From positions 1-64,000 of the forward strand of contig JAGBHE010000008.1 in NCBI GenBank assembly GCA_017935675.1: a stretch of DNA of 64,000 nt, read 5' to 3'. The position numbers were made by a program, and so were the translations under genes. Within the stretch, counting starts at the first letter, position 1. Each line of letters begins with the position of its first letter. The notes below the pieces were generated by a model. The model saw only the letters and a program-made list of their open reading frames with translations, was not told the origin of the DNA and made no database searches. Source of the DNA: Clostridia bacterium (lineage in GTDB: Bacteria > Bacillota > Clostridia > UBA1381). Shown in pieces: positions 27,360-36,758 of the stretch.

Positions 27360-28772
27360 ATGCGCAAAACAAAAATTGTATGTACTATAGGTCCGTCATG
27401 CTCGGACGAGGAAACCCTTACACAGATGTGCCGCAACGGAATGAATGTTGCAAGACTTAATTTCTCGCACGGCACTCATGAGGAGCATCAGGAGAAAATC
27501 AATCTTATAAAAAAAGTCAGAGAAAAGCTGAATATGCCCATTGCAATTATGCTCGACACAAAAGGTCCGGAATACAGAATCAAGACCTTTAAGGGCGGAA
27601 AAATCCTTCTTAATGACGGTGACACTTTCACATTTACCGTCAATGACGTTGAAGGAAGCCGGGAAAAGGTTTCCGTGAGCTATCAGGGTCTTGCCGAGGA
27701 CCTTGACGTCGGAGATATCATTCTGCTGAATAACGGTCTTTTGAAATTTCAGGTGACAGAAAAAACAAAAACAGACCTTATCTGCAAGGTAATCATCGGC
27801 GGAGAGCTTTCCAACCGCAAAAGCATGAGCTTTCCCAATAAGCTTCTGAAGCAGATATATTTAAGCGAGCAGGATAAAGCAGACCTTCTTTTCGGGATAA
27901 AAAATGACGTTGACTATATCGCATGCTCATTTGTATCTGTAAAACAAGATCTTCTCGATGTAAAAAAGTTTCTGAGCGAAAACGGCTCGGAAAATACGGA
28001 GCTTATTGCAAAAATTGAAAATCAGTCAGGTATAGACAATATAGACGACATATGCACCGAATGTGACGGGATAATGATAGGCAGAGGTGATATGGGTGTT
28101 GAAATACCCTTTGACGAGCTTCCTGCGGTTCAGAAAAAGCTCATAACAAAATGCCGGCTTCTCGGAAAAAGAGTAATTACCGCAACAGAAATGCTGGAAT
28201 CCATGATTTACAACGCAAGACCGACAAGAGCGGAAATATCGGATATTGCCAATGCAGTTTATGACGGCACAAGCGCCGTTATGCTCTCCGGCGAAACAGC
28301 TGCCGGGAAATACCCCGCGCTGGCAGTTGAAACCATGTCGAAAATTGCGGAAACAACAGAAAAAAGCATTCATTATGACAAACGCTTTTTAAGCTATGAA
28401 TTTAAAATAAAAAACATGGTGGACGCAATTTCTCACGCCACATGCGGAATGGCTATAGATATAGGAGCAAAAGCAATCGCTGTATGCACTCTTTCCGGCA
28501 TGACCGCAAGACTCGTATCACGTTTCCGCTCACCTGTTGACATTCTTGCCATAACAACCAATGAAAAAACCTGGAGAAAGCTTGCCCTTTCCTGGGGCGT
28601 AATTCCTGTAATGTGCGAGCATTTTACATCAATAGAGGTACTTTTCTATACGGCGAAAAAGCTTGCACAGCAACAGCTCAGTCTTCAGCCCGGAGATAAG
28701 ATTGTAATCACCGGCGGAATCACCAACGGTGAATCCGGGAACACGAATCTTATTAAGGTTGAAAGTGTATAA
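27360..28772 (+). CDS. pyk: Pyruvate kinase
   Basis: This 470-residue enzyme converts phosphoenolpyruvate and ADP to pyruvate and ATP, the last step of glycolysis. Signature parts are KIVCTIGPSC at the start, ARLNFSHG, LDTKGPE, IAKIENQSGI with the catalytic Lys, MIGRGDMGVEIP, and TATEMLESMI with the active-site Thr/Glu. The length fits the short form without the extra C-terminal PEP-utiliser domain found in many Bacilli. RBS CCGGAGG lies 9 bp upstream. It is monocistronic and ends at a strong hairpin. Confidence 0.98.
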   Translation: MRKTKIVCTIGPSCSDEETLTQMCRNGMNVARLNFSHGTHEEHQEKINLIKKVREKLNMPIAIMLDTKGPEYRIKTFKGGKILLNDGDTFTFTVNDVEGSREKVSVSYQGLAEDLDVGDIILLNNGLLKFQVTEKTKTDLICKVIIGGELSNRKSMSFPNKLLKQIYLSEQDKADLLFGIKNDVDYIACSFVSVKQDLLDVKKFLSENGSENTELIAKIENQSGIDNIDDICTECDGIMIGRGDMGVEIPFDELPAVQKKLITKCRLLGKRVITATEMLESMIYNARPTRAEISDIANAVYDGTSAVMLSGETAAGKYPALAVETMSKIAETTEKSIHYDKRFLSYEFKIKNMVDAISHATCGMAIDIGAKAIAVCTLSGMTARLVSRFRSPVDILAITTNEKTWRKLALSWGVIPVMCEHFTSIEVLFYTAKKLAQQQLSLQPGDKIVITGGITNGESGNTNLIKVESV

Positions 28773-28805
28773 CTATGCGCTAATGCCCCGCCTCTTAAGG
28801 CGGCA

Positions 28806-28845
28806 GAGCTAAAGCCTTGAGGCGCAAGCTTCAAGGCTTTAGCTC
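28806..28845. terminator. Bidirectional terminator between pyk and AraC gene
   Basis: GAGCTAAAGCCTTGA pairs perfectly with TCAAGGCTTTAGCTC around a 10-base loop: a 15-bp stem between converging genes. The following T-tract is short. Confidence 0.65.
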
Positions 28846-28858
28846 CGCTTTAAAAATA

Positions 28859-29656
28859 TCATATTTTTTTGAGCTTCTGATACTGCTTCGGCGGGACTCC
28901 GTAAAGCTCCTTGAACCTTAATGAAAAATAATTGCTGTCATTAAAGCCGCACCGGAACGCCACTTCGGAAACAGTAGGATTATTCTTCTGAAGCAGCAGC
29001 TTCTCCGCCTGCTGCATACGTGTAAGATTTATATACTCACTGAAGCCAAAGCCTGTTTCCTTTTTAAAGGTGCGCGAAACATGCTCCGGTCTCAGGCTGA
29101 ATATTTTTGCAATTTCCGAAAGCTTAAGAGGCTGTGAATAATTCTCCTGTATGTACCTGACTATTCTGTCTATATGAATATTTCTGGCATTTACCTGCTC
29201 ACATTCATTTATATTCCTTGCGAGCAGAAAGAAAAGCATATGGGTACAGCAAACAAGAGCGTCGCTTGAAAAAGAATCCGGAGCAGTATATTCTTTTTCA
29301 ATATTCTTGAACATCCTATATATCTGATCTGTTATTGCAGGATTTCTGTAAAGGGGGAGCATCCGCGGAAGCACCGGAGCAACAGTCGGCGGAATAAACC
29401 TGCCGGAGCAGTTTATCAGCATTCTTGTATACTCCTTCTCGCTGTATGCGGTTTTATGAATCATACCTCCCGGAATAAGAACAACATCACCGGTTTTCAC
29501 CTCATACGATTTGTTGTCAATAAAATAATTGCAGCTGCCTTTTTCCAAAAAATATATTTCAAACAAATTATGATAATGCTGCACCTGCGGCACTGTCGCG
29601 CCGTCGTATCTGCTGTACATAAAAATTTTACTGTCTTGATTTTTTTCACCATTCAT
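28859..29656 (-). CDS. AraC-family regulator, likely controls lplD
   Basis: This 265-residue protein starts at the ATG at 29656, which follows AAAGGAG; longer in-frame starts are less well supported. The N-terminal cupin domain (HYHNLFEIYFLEKGSCNYFI) binds the inducer. The C-terminal pair of helix-turn-helices includes LSEIAKIFSLRPEHVSRTFK and VSEVAFRCGFNDSNYFSLRF, ending in PPKQYQKL. It is divergent from the alpha-galacturonidase gene, whose promoter has a good -10 but a poor -35, as expected for an activated gene. Confidence 0.93.
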   Translation of the reverse strand: MNGEKNQDSKIFMYSRYDGATVPQVQHYHNLFEIYFLEKGSCNYFIDNKSYEVKTGDVVLIPGGMIHKTAYSEKEYTRMLINCSGRFIPPTVAPVLPRMLPLYRNPAITDQIYRMFKNIEKEYTAPDSFSSDALVCCTHMLFFLLARNINECEQVNARNIHIDRIVRYIQENYSQPLKLSEIAKIFSLRPEHVSRTFKKETGFGFSEYINLTRMQQAEKLLLQKNNPTVSEVAFRCGFNDSNYFSLRFKELYGVPPKQYQKLKKI

Positions 29657-29822
29657 AAATCCACCGTCTCCTTTCGGCTTGCGGCATTGTTTTATCATAA
29701 TTATATCACCGCATATCAAAAAAATCAAGAAAATCATATAAATTCGTCAATTTATCAGAGGAAAAATCTATCGTATAGTATTATAATTAAAACATAATCC
29801 AAAAAGAAAGAGGTATAAGCGT

Positions 29823-31217
29823 ATGAATTATAACGGAGCAAAAGCGGAAAATATCAAAATTGCATATATAGGCGGCGGCTCCCGCGGCTGGGCATGGGGG
29901 CTGATGAGCGACCTTGTTTCCTGCGATGACATAAGCGGAGAGGTATATCTGTACGATATTGATTTTAAGGCTGCTGAAAATAATGAAATAATCGGAAATA
30001 AATTTAAAACCGCACCGGGTGCAAAATCCGACTGGAGCTATAAGGCTTCAAAAACAATAGGTGAAGCATTGACGGGAGCAGATTTTGTAATAATATCAAT
30101 ACTTCCGGGCACCTTTGACGAAATGGAATCGGATGTTCATGCGCCTGAAGCATACGGAATTTATCAACCGGTAGGAGATACAACCGGTCCGGGGGGAATT
30201 GTCCGTGCCATGAGAACAATACCGATGTTTGAGGAAATCGGAGAAAACATAAAAAAATACGCACCGGACGCATGGGTAATTAATTACACAAATCCCATGA
30301 CGCTTTGCATTAAAGCCCTTTACAGAGTTTTTCCGGACATAAAGGCATTCGGCTGCTGCCACGAGGTTTTCGGAACGCAGAAGCTATTGACCGAGGTTGT
30401 AAAAGAAAAGCTGGGCGCGGAAGCTGTGGAAAGACATGAAATAAAGGTTAATCCCGTTGCGGTAAATCATTTCACATGGCTTACGGAGGCAACCTATAAA
30501 AATATTGACCTTTTCCCGTATTACAGGGAGTTCTGTGAGGAATATAAGGATGGATATTCAAAAGACAAGCCCGTAGACTCAAACTGGATGAACAACTTCT
30601 TTTATAGTGAAGAAAAGGTTAAAATGGATCTGTTCAGAAAATTCGGCTGGATAGCCGCAGCCGGTGACCGGCATCTTGCTGAATTCTGCGAAGGAAGCTG
30701 GTATCTCGAAAGCCCGGAGCGCGTCCGTGAAATGCATTTCAGTCTGACTACTGTTTCGTGGCGAAAAAAAGATCTTAAGGACAGGCTTGAAAAAAGCAGA
30801 AAATACATAAGCGGTGAGCTTCCGGTACAAATAACCCCCACAGGCGAAGAGGGCGTAAATCAGATGCGCGCACTGCTTGGTCTGTGCGAGCTTGTAACGA
30901 ATGTAAATATTCCGAACCGCGGTCAGATTCCGAACCTTCCGAAGGATGCAGTTGTCGAAACAAACGCCGTTTTCCGTGCAGGAAGTCTTTCCCCGGTATT
31001 TGCCGGAGAAATCCCGTCATCAATTTATCCCCTTGTCTCAAGAATCTGCTCAGAGCAGGAACTCGCAGCAGAAGGCATTGCCGAAAGGGATACCGATAAA
31101 ATTTTTGTCGCTTTTGCAAATGATCCTCTTGTCACCTGCACAATAGAAAGCGCAAGAAAGCTTTTTAATGAAATGTGCCGCAATACAGAAAAATATCTCA
31201 CAATGTATACGCTGTAA
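29823..31217 (+). CDS. lplD: Alpha-galacturonidase, GH4 family (LplD)
   Basis: This 464-residue GH4 enzyme needs NAD+ and a divalent metal. Motifs: IAYIGGGSRGWAWGLMSDL (dinucleotide fold), YLYDIDF, VGDTTGPGGIVRAMR, INYTNPMTLC, FGCCHEVFGTQ (C178-H180 metal region), VNHFTW and AAGDRHLAEF. These match Bacillus subtilis LplD, known as an alpha-galacturonidase, better than MelA or AglA as far as I can recall. It would release galacturonate from pectin-derived oligosaccharides. It is monocistronic, with TATAAT at 29782-29787 and no matching -35. Confidence 0.88.
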   Translation: MNYNGAKAENIKIAYIGGGSRGWAWGLMSDLVSCDDISGEVYLYDIDFKAAENNEIIGNKFKTAPGAKSDWSYKASKTIGEALTGADFVIISILPGTFDEMESDVHAPEAYGIYQPVGDTTGPGGIVRAMRTIPMFEEIGENIKKYAPDAWVINYTNPMTLCIKALYRVFPDIKAFGCCHEVFGTQKLLTEVVKEKLGAEAVERHEIKVNPVAVNHFTWLTEATYKNIDLFPYYREFCEEYKDGYSKDKPVDSNWMNNFFYSEEKVKMDLFRKFGWIAAAGDRHLAEFCEGSWYLESPERVREMHFSLTTVSWRKKDLKDRLEKSRKYISGELPVQITPTGEEGVNQMRALLGLCELVTNVNIPNRGQIPNLPKDAVVETNAVFRAGSLSPVFAGEIPSSIYPLVSRICSEQELAAEGIAERDTDKIFVAFANDPLVTCTIESARKLFNEMCRNTEKYLTMYTL

Positions 31218-31223
31218 ACCTGA

Positions 31224-31267
31224 AAAATCCCTGCCCGGCTGAGAACAAAATGCCGGTCAGGGATTTT
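31224..31267 (+). terminator. Terminator after lplD
   Basis: AAAATCCCTGCCCGGC pairs with GCCGGTCAGGGATTTT (one internal mismatch) just after the lplD stop codon, and serves the converging regulator gene as well. Confidence 0.75.
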
Positions 31268-31313
31268 CCGTTCTGCACGAAAATCAATCACGATAACAAA
31301 AACAGCTTGTCCT

Positions 31314-31688
31314 TTACTTTGCCTTTTCCCTGCCATGCAGTTCTTTAAGCCGTTCAAAGGTCTCTTCGCTGATGTCATGCTCAATCTTGCATGCGTCTTG
31401 AGCGGCCGTACCTTCACTCACTCCTATCATCATAAGAAGCTCGCTTAACAGCTTATGCCTTGAATATGTCTTTTTTGCTATTTCAAGCCCTTTTTCCGTG
31501 AGGGTTATGCTTCCGTTGTAAGCCATTTCTATATAGCCGTTCTCTCTGAAATTCTTCATGGCAACGCTGACGCTCGGCTTCGAAAAATTCAGCATCTCAG
31601 CAATATCTATAGACCTGACAAAACCGTTCTTCTCCTGCAGCATAAGAATTGCCTCCAAATAGTTTTCCGCCGATTCCTGTATAACCAC
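31314..31688 (-). CDS. DtxR/MntR-family metal-dependent repressor
   Basis: This protein of about 124 residues has an N-terminal winged helix (SAENYLEAILMLQEKNGFVR, DIAEMLNFSKPSVSVAMKNF) and the metal-binding/dimerisation part with HKLLSELLMMIG, the C-E-H set DACKIEHDISEET. It lacks the SH3-like third domain, like MntR. The GTG at 31688 has GGAGG at a normal distance of 8 bp; an ATG at 31694 is only 2 bp from it. It probably senses Mn or Fe. No metal transporter is adjacent. Confidence 0.88.
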   Translation of the reverse strand: MVIQESAENYLEAILMLQEKNGFVRSIDIAEMLNFSKPSVSVAMKNFRENGYIEMAYNGSITLTEKGLEIAKKTYSRHKLLSELLMMIGVSEGTAAQDACKIEHDISEETFERLKELHGREKAK

Positions 31689-31709
31689 GTCCATCACCTC
31701 CTGAATGTC

Positions 31710-31738
31710 ATTGTATCATAAATAAAACAAAATGTCAA
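31710..31738 (-). promoter_or_regulatory. Promoter of the DtxR-type regulator
   Basis: TTGACA (31738-31733), 17-bp spacer, TACAAT (31715-31710). The predicted transcript starts near 31703, only a few bases before the ribosome site, so the leader is very short. Confidence 0.7.
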
Positions 31739-31843
31739 TCAAAATCCGTAAATTCAAAAATTCCGCCACGGAGGAATAAAAATCATCAAACAGCGGATAC
31801 TAAGAAAATCAAAAGTAAATAATGCTTAATGGAGATGATTTTA

Positions 31844-32050
31844 ATGGACAGTAAAAACGGAATTAAAATTACAACACGTGACAGACTTCTTCGTGCATGG
31901 GAAAATTCCATAGAGCTTGTTAAGGATTTTGAAATGTATTCGGAAGAAATCAAGGAAGATGAAAAGGCAGCAAAGCTTTTTGCGGAATTAGCCGAGGCAG
32001 AAGGACTTCACGCCTCAAAGCTTCTTGAATTGCTGCATAAATACGATTAA
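31844..32050 (+). CDS. Small helical protein, unknown function
   Basis: This 68-residue acidic, helix-rich protein (TTRDRLLRAWENSIELVKDF, ELAEAEGLHASKLLELL). The start at 31844 follows GGAG by 9 bp; the in-frame ATG at 31829 includes the ribosome site. The AEAEGLHASKLLEL segment looks a little like the last helix of rubrerythrin-type ferritin-like proteins, but a full metal site is not present. It has its own strong terminator. Confidence 0.65.
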   Translation: MDSKNGIKITTRDRLLRAWENSIELVKDFEMYSEEIKEDEKAAKLFAELAEAEGLHASKLLELLHKYD

Positions 32051-32099
32051 ATACCGGGAGACAGCCGATAAAACGAAGCTGTCTCCCGGTATTTTTTTT
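32051..32099 (+). terminator. Strong intrinsic terminator
   Basis: ATACCGGGAGACAGC (32051-32065) pairs perfectly with GCTGTCTCCCGGTAT (32078-32092), followed by seven T. On the other strand it can also end the rib operon. Confidence 0.92.
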
Positions 32100-32110
32100 A
32101 AAGATATTTA

Positions 32111-32593
32111 TTATGAATTAATCAGTGGTTCCTTAAGCTCACGAATTAAATTAACTGTCTCAATTGCACTCATTGCACAGTCAAAGCCTTTATTTCCGGC
32201 TTTCGTTCCCGCGCGCTCAATCGCCTGCTCAATGTTTTCCGTCGTAAGCACCCCAAACAGCACAGGTATACCGCTGTTTAAAGAAACAGCAGCTATACCC
32301 TTTGACACTTCATTGCATACATAATCATAATGACCCGTCGCACCTCTTATAACCGCGCCGAGACATATTATTGCATCGTAAGCTCCGCTTTCTGCCATTT
32401 TTGATGCAATTAAAGGAATTTCAAATGCTCCGGGAACCCATGCTGTATGTATATCCTCTGCCATGACGTTATGGCGAAGCAGACAATCCTCTGCACCTTC
32501 AAGCAGCTTTGAGGTTATAAATTCATTAAACCTCGCCGCCACAATTCCAATCTTAATACTTTCACCGACTAATTTCCCCTGAATTGTTTTCAT
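32111..32593 (-). CDS. ribH: 6,7-dimethyl-8-ribityllumazine synthase
   Basis: This 160-residue lumazine synthase condenses 5-amino-6-ribitylaminouracil with 3,4-dihydroxybutanone phosphate. Motifs: [46 protein letters not shown] with the catalytic His, and [15 protein letters not shown]. The length is typical. It is the last gene of the riboflavin operon, 18 bp after ribBA. Confidence 0.97.
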   Translation of the reverse strand: MKTIQGKLVGESIKIGIVAARFNEFITSKLLEGAEDCLLRHNVMAEDIHTAWVPGAFEIPLIASKMAESGAYDAIICLGAVIRGATGHYDYVCNEVSKGIAAVSLNSGIPVLFGVLTTENIEQAIERAGTKAGNKGFDCAMSAIETVNLIRELKEPLINS

Positions 32594-32611
32594 TCTACAC
32601 TCCGACTCCTT

Positions 32612-33814
32612 TTATCTAAATTCTAAAATATGACCCATACGCTCCTGCTTTGTTCTTAGATAAAACATATCATATTCCGTTGCCTCCATCTGTATGGGAA
32701 CACGCTGCGCAATTTCAAGACCATATTCCGAAAGCTGACAGAGCTTATCCGGGTTGTTTGTCAAAAGCCGCAGGCTCTTTACGCCCAAATCCTTTAAAAT
32801 CTGAGCACCGATATAATATTCCCTTTGATCGCCTTCAAAGCCCAGTGCTAAATTTGCCTCCAGCGTATCCATGCCTGCATCCTGAAGCTCATAGGCACGA
32901 AGCTTGTTTATAAGTCCTATTCCTCTTCCCTCCTGACTCATGTAAAGCAAAATACCCCTGCCCTCCTTTTCAATCTGTGCCATGGCTGAGGAAAGCTGCT
33001 GACCGCAGTCACAGCGCAAAGAACCAAAGGTATCACCCGTAAGGCACTGGGAATGCAGACGGCAAAGCACATTTTTTCCGTCTCCCATCTCACCCTTGAC
33101 CAGTGCTGCATGATGCTCTCCGTTTAACCTGTTTATATATCCGTATGCGGTAAAATTACCATAACGTGTGGGCATCTCCGTCACAGTCACGCGTTCAACA
33201 AGCTTGTCATGACATTTGCGGTAGTGCTGCAAATCACGGATGGTAATAAACCTTAAATCAAATCGCTCTGCAAGGGCTGTAAGCTCTTTTCTTCGCATCA
33301 TTGTTCCGTCACCACCCATAATTTCACAGCATATTCCGCATTCCTTAAGCCCGGCAAGACGGCATAAGTCCACAGTCGCCTCTGTATGTCCGTTTCTCTC
33401 AAGGACTCCGTTTTCCCTTGCCAGCAGCGGGAACATGTGTCCCGGGCGTCGAAAATCCTCTGGCTTTGCGTCATCAGCAACGCATTTCATGGCAGTAACG
33501 GAACGTTCCTCTGCCGATATCCCGGTTGACGTTTCAACATAATCCACCGACACGGTAAAGGCTGTTTCATGATTATCCGTGTTTTGCTTCGTCATTGGCG
33601 GAAGCTGCAGCTTATGTACATACTCACCTGACATCGGCATACATATAAGACCCTTTCCGTAGGTTGCCATAAAATTAATATTTTCCGTTGTTGCAAACTG
33701 GGCGGCACAAATGAAATCACCCTCATTTTCCCTGTCAGGGTCATCCGTTACCATAATAATTTTACCCATTTTTAAAGCCTCAAGTGCCTCATCAACAGTG
33801 TTGAATTCACTCAT
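32612..33814 (-). CDS. ribBA: Bifunctional DHBP synthase / GTP cyclohydrolase II
   Basis: This 400-residue fusion carries DHBP synthase at residues ~1-200 ([11 protein letters not shown], the acidic Mg site, and [11 protein letters not shown]). GTP cyclohydrolase II follows, with zinc ligands in [28 protein letters not shown] and LLTNNP. It feeds both branches of riboflavin synthesis. The ATG at 33814 behind AAAGGAG is used; an extended frame upstream has no family match. Third gene of the rib operon. Confidence 0.97.
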   Translation of the reverse strand: MSEFNTVDEALEALKMGKIIMVTDDPDRENEGDFICAAQFATTENINFMATYGKGLICMPMSGEYVHKLQLPPMTKQNTDNHETAFTVSVDYVETSTGISAEERSVTAMKCVADDAKPEDFRRPGHMFPLLARENGVLERNGHTEATVDLCRLAGLKECGICCEIMGGDGTMMRRKELTALAERFDLRFITIRDLQHYRKCHDKLVERVTVTEMPTRYGNFTAYGYINRLNGEHHAALVKGEMGDGKNVLCRLHSQCLTGDTFGSLRCDCGQQLSSAMAQIEKEGRGILLYMSQEGRGIGLINKLRAYELQDAGMDTLEANLALGFEGDQREYYIGAQILKDLGVKSLRLLTNNPDKLCQLSEYGLEIAQRVPIQMEATEYDMFYLRTKQERMGHILEFR

Positions 33815-33967
33815 ATTTATATTCCGAACTCCTTTCACCAATGCCGTTTGGAGAAAGAGAAGCAAGCAGATTGCCGATAGAGGCGACGCCGACGTATGTT
33901 TATACTTCAAGTCGCCGATGGCGGTGAGATGCGCCGCTTATCTTTTTCCAAACTTTCACTCTCCTTC

Positions 33968-34609
33968 TCAATATCCACAATTAATTAAAAAATCCCTTGT
34001 CATATCCTTTTTCTGTCCGCAATTACCGGACATAAGCTTCTCAACATATTTTCCGACTATATCATTTTCCAGATTGACACAGTCTCCCACATGCCGGTCT
34101 CCTAAAGCAGTCCCATGAACCGTATGGGGAATGACAGACACTGAAAATCCCCCGGGAAATACCTCTGTCACCGTCAGGCTGATACCGTCTATGGCAACGG
34201 AGCCTTTTTCAACAATATACCGCATAATAAGCGGTTCTGCAAGCACCGTAAACCGGACAGCAATATCATCATGCCTTATATCCGATATTCTGCCCGCTCC
34301 GTCAATATGACCGGTAACAATATGTCCGCCGAAGCGTCCGCATGCAGGTAATGCACGCTCTAAATTAACGCGGCTGCCTGCTTTGAGCTGCCAAAGTGTT
34401 GTGCGGTTTATGGTTTCATGCATAATATCGGTTGTGAAGCTATGCTTATCAGCCGCAGTTACAGTAAGACAGGCACCGTTAACAGCTATGCTTCCGCCGG
34501 GCTCCGCATCTTCTGTAACCTTTTCCGCGGCAACGGTTAAAACGGAAGAATGCGCACTGCGTCGGATACTGCTTACTATGCCAACCTCCTCAACAATTCC
34601 CGTGAACAT
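33968..34609 (-). CDS. ribE: Riboflavin synthase, alpha chain
   Basis: This 213-residue protein consists of two lumazine-binding repeats: MFTGIVEEVG...SIAVNGACLTV and later FGGHIVTGHIDGAG...VAIDGISLTVTEV. It converts two lumazines to riboflavin. It overlaps ribD by 20 bp, so translation is coupled. The 153 bp between it and ribBA hold no gene. Confidence 0.97.
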   Translation of the reverse strand: MFTGIVEEVGIVSSIRRSAHSSVLTVAAEKVTEDAEPGGSIAVNGACLTVTAADKHSFTTDIMHETINRTTLWQLKAGSRVNLERALPACGRFGGHIVTGHIDGAGRISDIRHDDIAVRFTVLAEPLIMRYIVEKGSVAIDGISLTVTEVFPGGFSVSVIPHTVHGTALGDRHVGDCVNLENDIVGKYVEKLMSGNCGQKKDMTRDFLINCGY

Positions 34610-35696
34610 TGCGGTCCACCTCGCTTTCTATCAGAAAATCCTCGCCTATACGTGTTATGACAGTGTTTTTGAGCATTACAGCATCAGAAAGCGTCGGGAA
34701 TCCAACACCGTCCGCAGGGGTTGGAGCAGCGCGCCCGCCAAGAAGCTTAGGTGCGATATATGCCTGAATCTTTTGGACAATCCCGCTTTCAAGTGCCGAC
34801 CAATTAAGTGTGCCCCCTCCCTCAAGTATAACGCTGTCAATACCCTCGCTGCCGAGAATACTCATCAGCTCCTTAAGATCGGTATGACCGTTCCTTTGCT
34901 TTGTCACAATAACCCTGCATCCGGCATTTACATAAGCAGCCTGCTTATCTCCGTCATTGCAGCAGGTTGCAATATAAGTCGGCATTTGTGCGGCTGATGT
35001 AACTACATATGCATCATAAGGTGTGCGAAGCCATGAGTCACATATTATACGCACAAGCTTCTTTTCGCTGTCAATACGGCAGGTCAGCATAGGATTATCC
35101 GCGATAACGGTTCCCACACCCACCATAACAGCGCTGAAATGCCTTCGCTGCTGCTGAACGTGCATTCTTGCCGCCTCGCCCGTAATCCATTCAGACTCTC
35201 CGGTGTATGCCGCCGTTTTTCCGTCCATTGTCATTGCGTATTTCATAATCACAAAGGGCTGTTTTGTTTTAATGTAGTGAAAAAAAATCTGATTAAGCCG
35301 GAGGCATTCCTCCCTCAGAACGTTTTCGGTTACAATTACTCCGTTTTCCCTGAGTGACCGGATTCCGTTGCCGCACACCTGAGGATTAGGGTCTGCAGAA
35401 CCGATTACCACGCGTTTTATGCCCGATTCAAGAATTGCATCAACGCACGGAGGCTGTCTCCCATAGTGGCAGCACGGCTCAAGGTTCACATATAAATCCG
35501 CACTCGACGGCGGCTGTGTACAAGAGAAAATAGCCTTGCGTTCAGCATGCTGCTCTCCGTATTTTTCATGATAGCCCTCTCCTATTATGCGCCCGTCCTT
35601 TACAATAACCGCACCGACCATCGGATTCGGAGAAACGCGTCCGCGCCCCTTTTCCGCCAGCTTCAAGGCTATATGCATGTATTCCTCATCATTCAA
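34590..35696 (-). CDS. ribD: Bifunctional diaminohydroxyphosphoribosylaminopyrimidine deaminase / reductase
   Basis: This 368-residue protein has a deaminase domain (residues ~1-145: HAERKA with zinc ligand, and NLEPCCHYGRQPPC) and a reductase domain (KYAMTMDGKTA, EGGGTLNW). The start is TTG at 35696, 9 bp after GGAGG, which gives the usual length; the longer frame from 35735 runs back over the ribosome site. It is the first gene of the rib operon, under an FMN riboswitch. Confidence 0.96.
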   Translation of the reverse strand: MNDEEYMHIALKLAEKGRGRVSPNPMVGAVIVKDGRIIGEGYHEKYGEQHAERKAIFSCTQPPSSADLYVNLEPCCHYGRQPPCVDAILESGIKRVVIGSADPNPQVCGNGIRSLRENGVIVTENVLREECLRLNQIFFHYIKTKQPFVIMKYAMTMDGKTAAYTGESEWITGEAARMHVQQQRRHFSAVMVGVGTVIADNPMLTCRIDSEKKLVRIICDSWLRTPYDAYVVTSAAQMPTYIATCCNDGDKQAAYVNAGCRVIVTKQRNGHTDLKELMSILGSEGIDSVILEGGGTLNWSALESGIVQKIQAYIAPKLLGGRAAPTPADGVGFPTLSDAVMLKNTVITRIGEDFLIESEVDRNVHGNC

Positions 35697-35777
35697 ATTT
35701 CTGCACCTCCAAAAAAAATACCCCGAATAAAACATTCAGGGTAAATATAGAAATGCAAAAGGCTTTAGTTCACGTAT

Positions 35778-35816
35778 AAAAAACAAAAAGCTCCGGAACG
35801 AAAAACATTCCAGAGC
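35778..35816 (-). terminator. Riboswitch expression-platform terminator
   Basis: Read on the minus strand, GCTCTGGAATG-TTTTT-CGTTCCGGAGC followed by TTTTTGTTTTTT, between the FMN aptamer and ribD. FMN binding should favour this hairpin and stop transcription early. Confidence 0.85.
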
Positions 35817-35868
35817 AATTATACGACACGCAAAATAAATATTTTATGCAATCCGTAATCTTCTTTCA

Positions 35869-35964
35869 TCCAGACTTTACTGTCGGCCTCGGAGTTTCAC
35901 CGAATCATGCCTTGCGGCTCGTGGGCTGTACCACCGGTAGGGAATCTCACCCTGCCCTGAAGAT
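35869..35964 (-). promoter_or_regulatory. FMN riboswitch (RFN element)
   Basis: The minus-strand sequence contains the conserved RFN blocks TCTTCAGGGCAGGGTG, ATTCCCTACCGGTGGT, AGCCCACGAGC, GATTCGGTGAAACTCCGAG and GCCGACAGTAAAGTCTGGAT, with closing stem TCTTC/GAAGA. It precedes a terminator and ribD, so it controls riboflavin synthesis by FMN. Confidence 0.97.
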
Positions 35965-35981
35965 TTTATTCTGTTGTACCT

Positions 35982-36010
35982 ATTATACACCCAAGTCAGC
36001 GTGATGTCAA
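35982..36010 (-). promoter_or_regulatory. Promoter of the riboflavin operon
   Basis: Consensus TTGACA (36010-36005), exactly 17 bp, TATAAT (35987-35982), with a TGT before the -10. Transcription would begin about 10 bp before the aptamer. Confidence 0.85.
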
Positions 36011-36046
36011 TAGAAAAATTTCAAGAAAACAGTCTTTTTTACCAAA

Positions 36047-36463
36047 TCATCTTGGATGAATGTTTAATTTTTCTACCAAGGCATCTTGCAGAAAACGTGA
36101 TACATTTATTCCGGCTTCGTTAACCTCGTAATTCAACCAGCTTGGCAAAGATACATTTCTTCGTACAATCTTAGTGTCAATCTTTCGTCTGTATTCCGCC
36201 GCGTCCGCATCAACCATAGAAACGAAGCTTTTGCCCTCTCCGGCAAACGTCCCATTCATTACATCAACACTTTCCACAGGCGAAGGTTCAGGAACAACTT
36301 CGTTATTGTCTTCCATCGACACTATCGTAATCGAAATAGCGTCCCTTGCCATATCGATGGCATTTTCCATATTGCTTCCTTGTGTTAAAATTTCTAAATC
36401 CGGAACTTCAATCAAATAACCTTCTTGCGTTTGCGTAAAAATAGTCGGATATACCGTTTTCAT
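36047..36463 (-). CDS. hicB: HicB-family antitoxin
   Basis: This 138-residue protein has the N-terminal HicB partial RNase-H fold (YPTIFTQTQEGYLIEVPDLE, then NAIDMARDAISI) and a C-terminal ribbon-helix-helix-like DNA-binding segment (VSLPSWLNYEVNEAGINVSRFLQDAL). It neutralises the HicA toxin encoded just upstream and likely represses the pair. The start overlaps the hicA stop (ATGA). Confidence 0.93.
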   Translation of the reverse strand: MKTVYPTIFTQTQEGYLIEVPDLEILTQGSNMENAIDMARDAISITIVSMEDNNEVVPEPSPVESVDVMNGTFAGEGKSFVSMVDADAAEYRRKIDTKIVRRNVSLPSWLNYEVNEAGINVSRFLQDALVEKLNIHPR

Positions 36464-36636
36464 AATTCAATCCTCCATTTCTTCAAGATTGCTCTTGCAA
36501 GTTTTTCATTTATCTCCTTATGACGAGGCACTTTCTCAATGTCTGAACCTCGCCGGTATATGTCGTGATTTCCTCCGTGTCTTTCAAAAGAAAATCCGGC
36601 TGATATGAGTTTATTAACCAACTCCCTTTGTTTCAT
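36460..36636 (-). CDS. hicA: HicA-family mRNA interferase toxin
   Basis: This 58-residue protein (MKQRELVNKLISAGFSFERH, then GGNHDIYRRG with the catalytic His, and VPRHKEINEKLARAILKKW) is a small double-stranded-RNA-binding fold that cleaves mRNA. RBS GAGGTG is 5 bp before the ATG at 36636. It overlaps hicB by 4 bp, in the usual toxin-first order. Confidence 0.93.
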   Translation of the reverse strand: MKQRELVNKLISAGFSFERHGGNHDIYRRGSDIEKVPRHKEINEKLARAILKKWRIEL

Positions 36637-36656
36637 TATAGCACCTCTATAACCTT

Positions 36657-36685
36657 ATTATACACAATTTTTACGCAAAAGGCAA
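36657..36685 (-). promoter_or_regulatory. Promoter of hicAB
   Basis: TTGCCT (36685-36680), 17-bp spacer, TATAAT (36662-36657), 20 bp before the hicA ATG. Confidence 0.7.
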
Positions 36686-36758
36686 TAGTTTTTTACAAAT
36701 TTATATAATACTCTTGCCGATAATTTTGATATGGCTGCATGAACCGCCCGTTACAGGC

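Noticed and set aside
33815..33967. Second riboswitch or small gene between ribE and ribBA
   Set aside because: No RFN-like blocks and no start with ribosome site; only weak stems.
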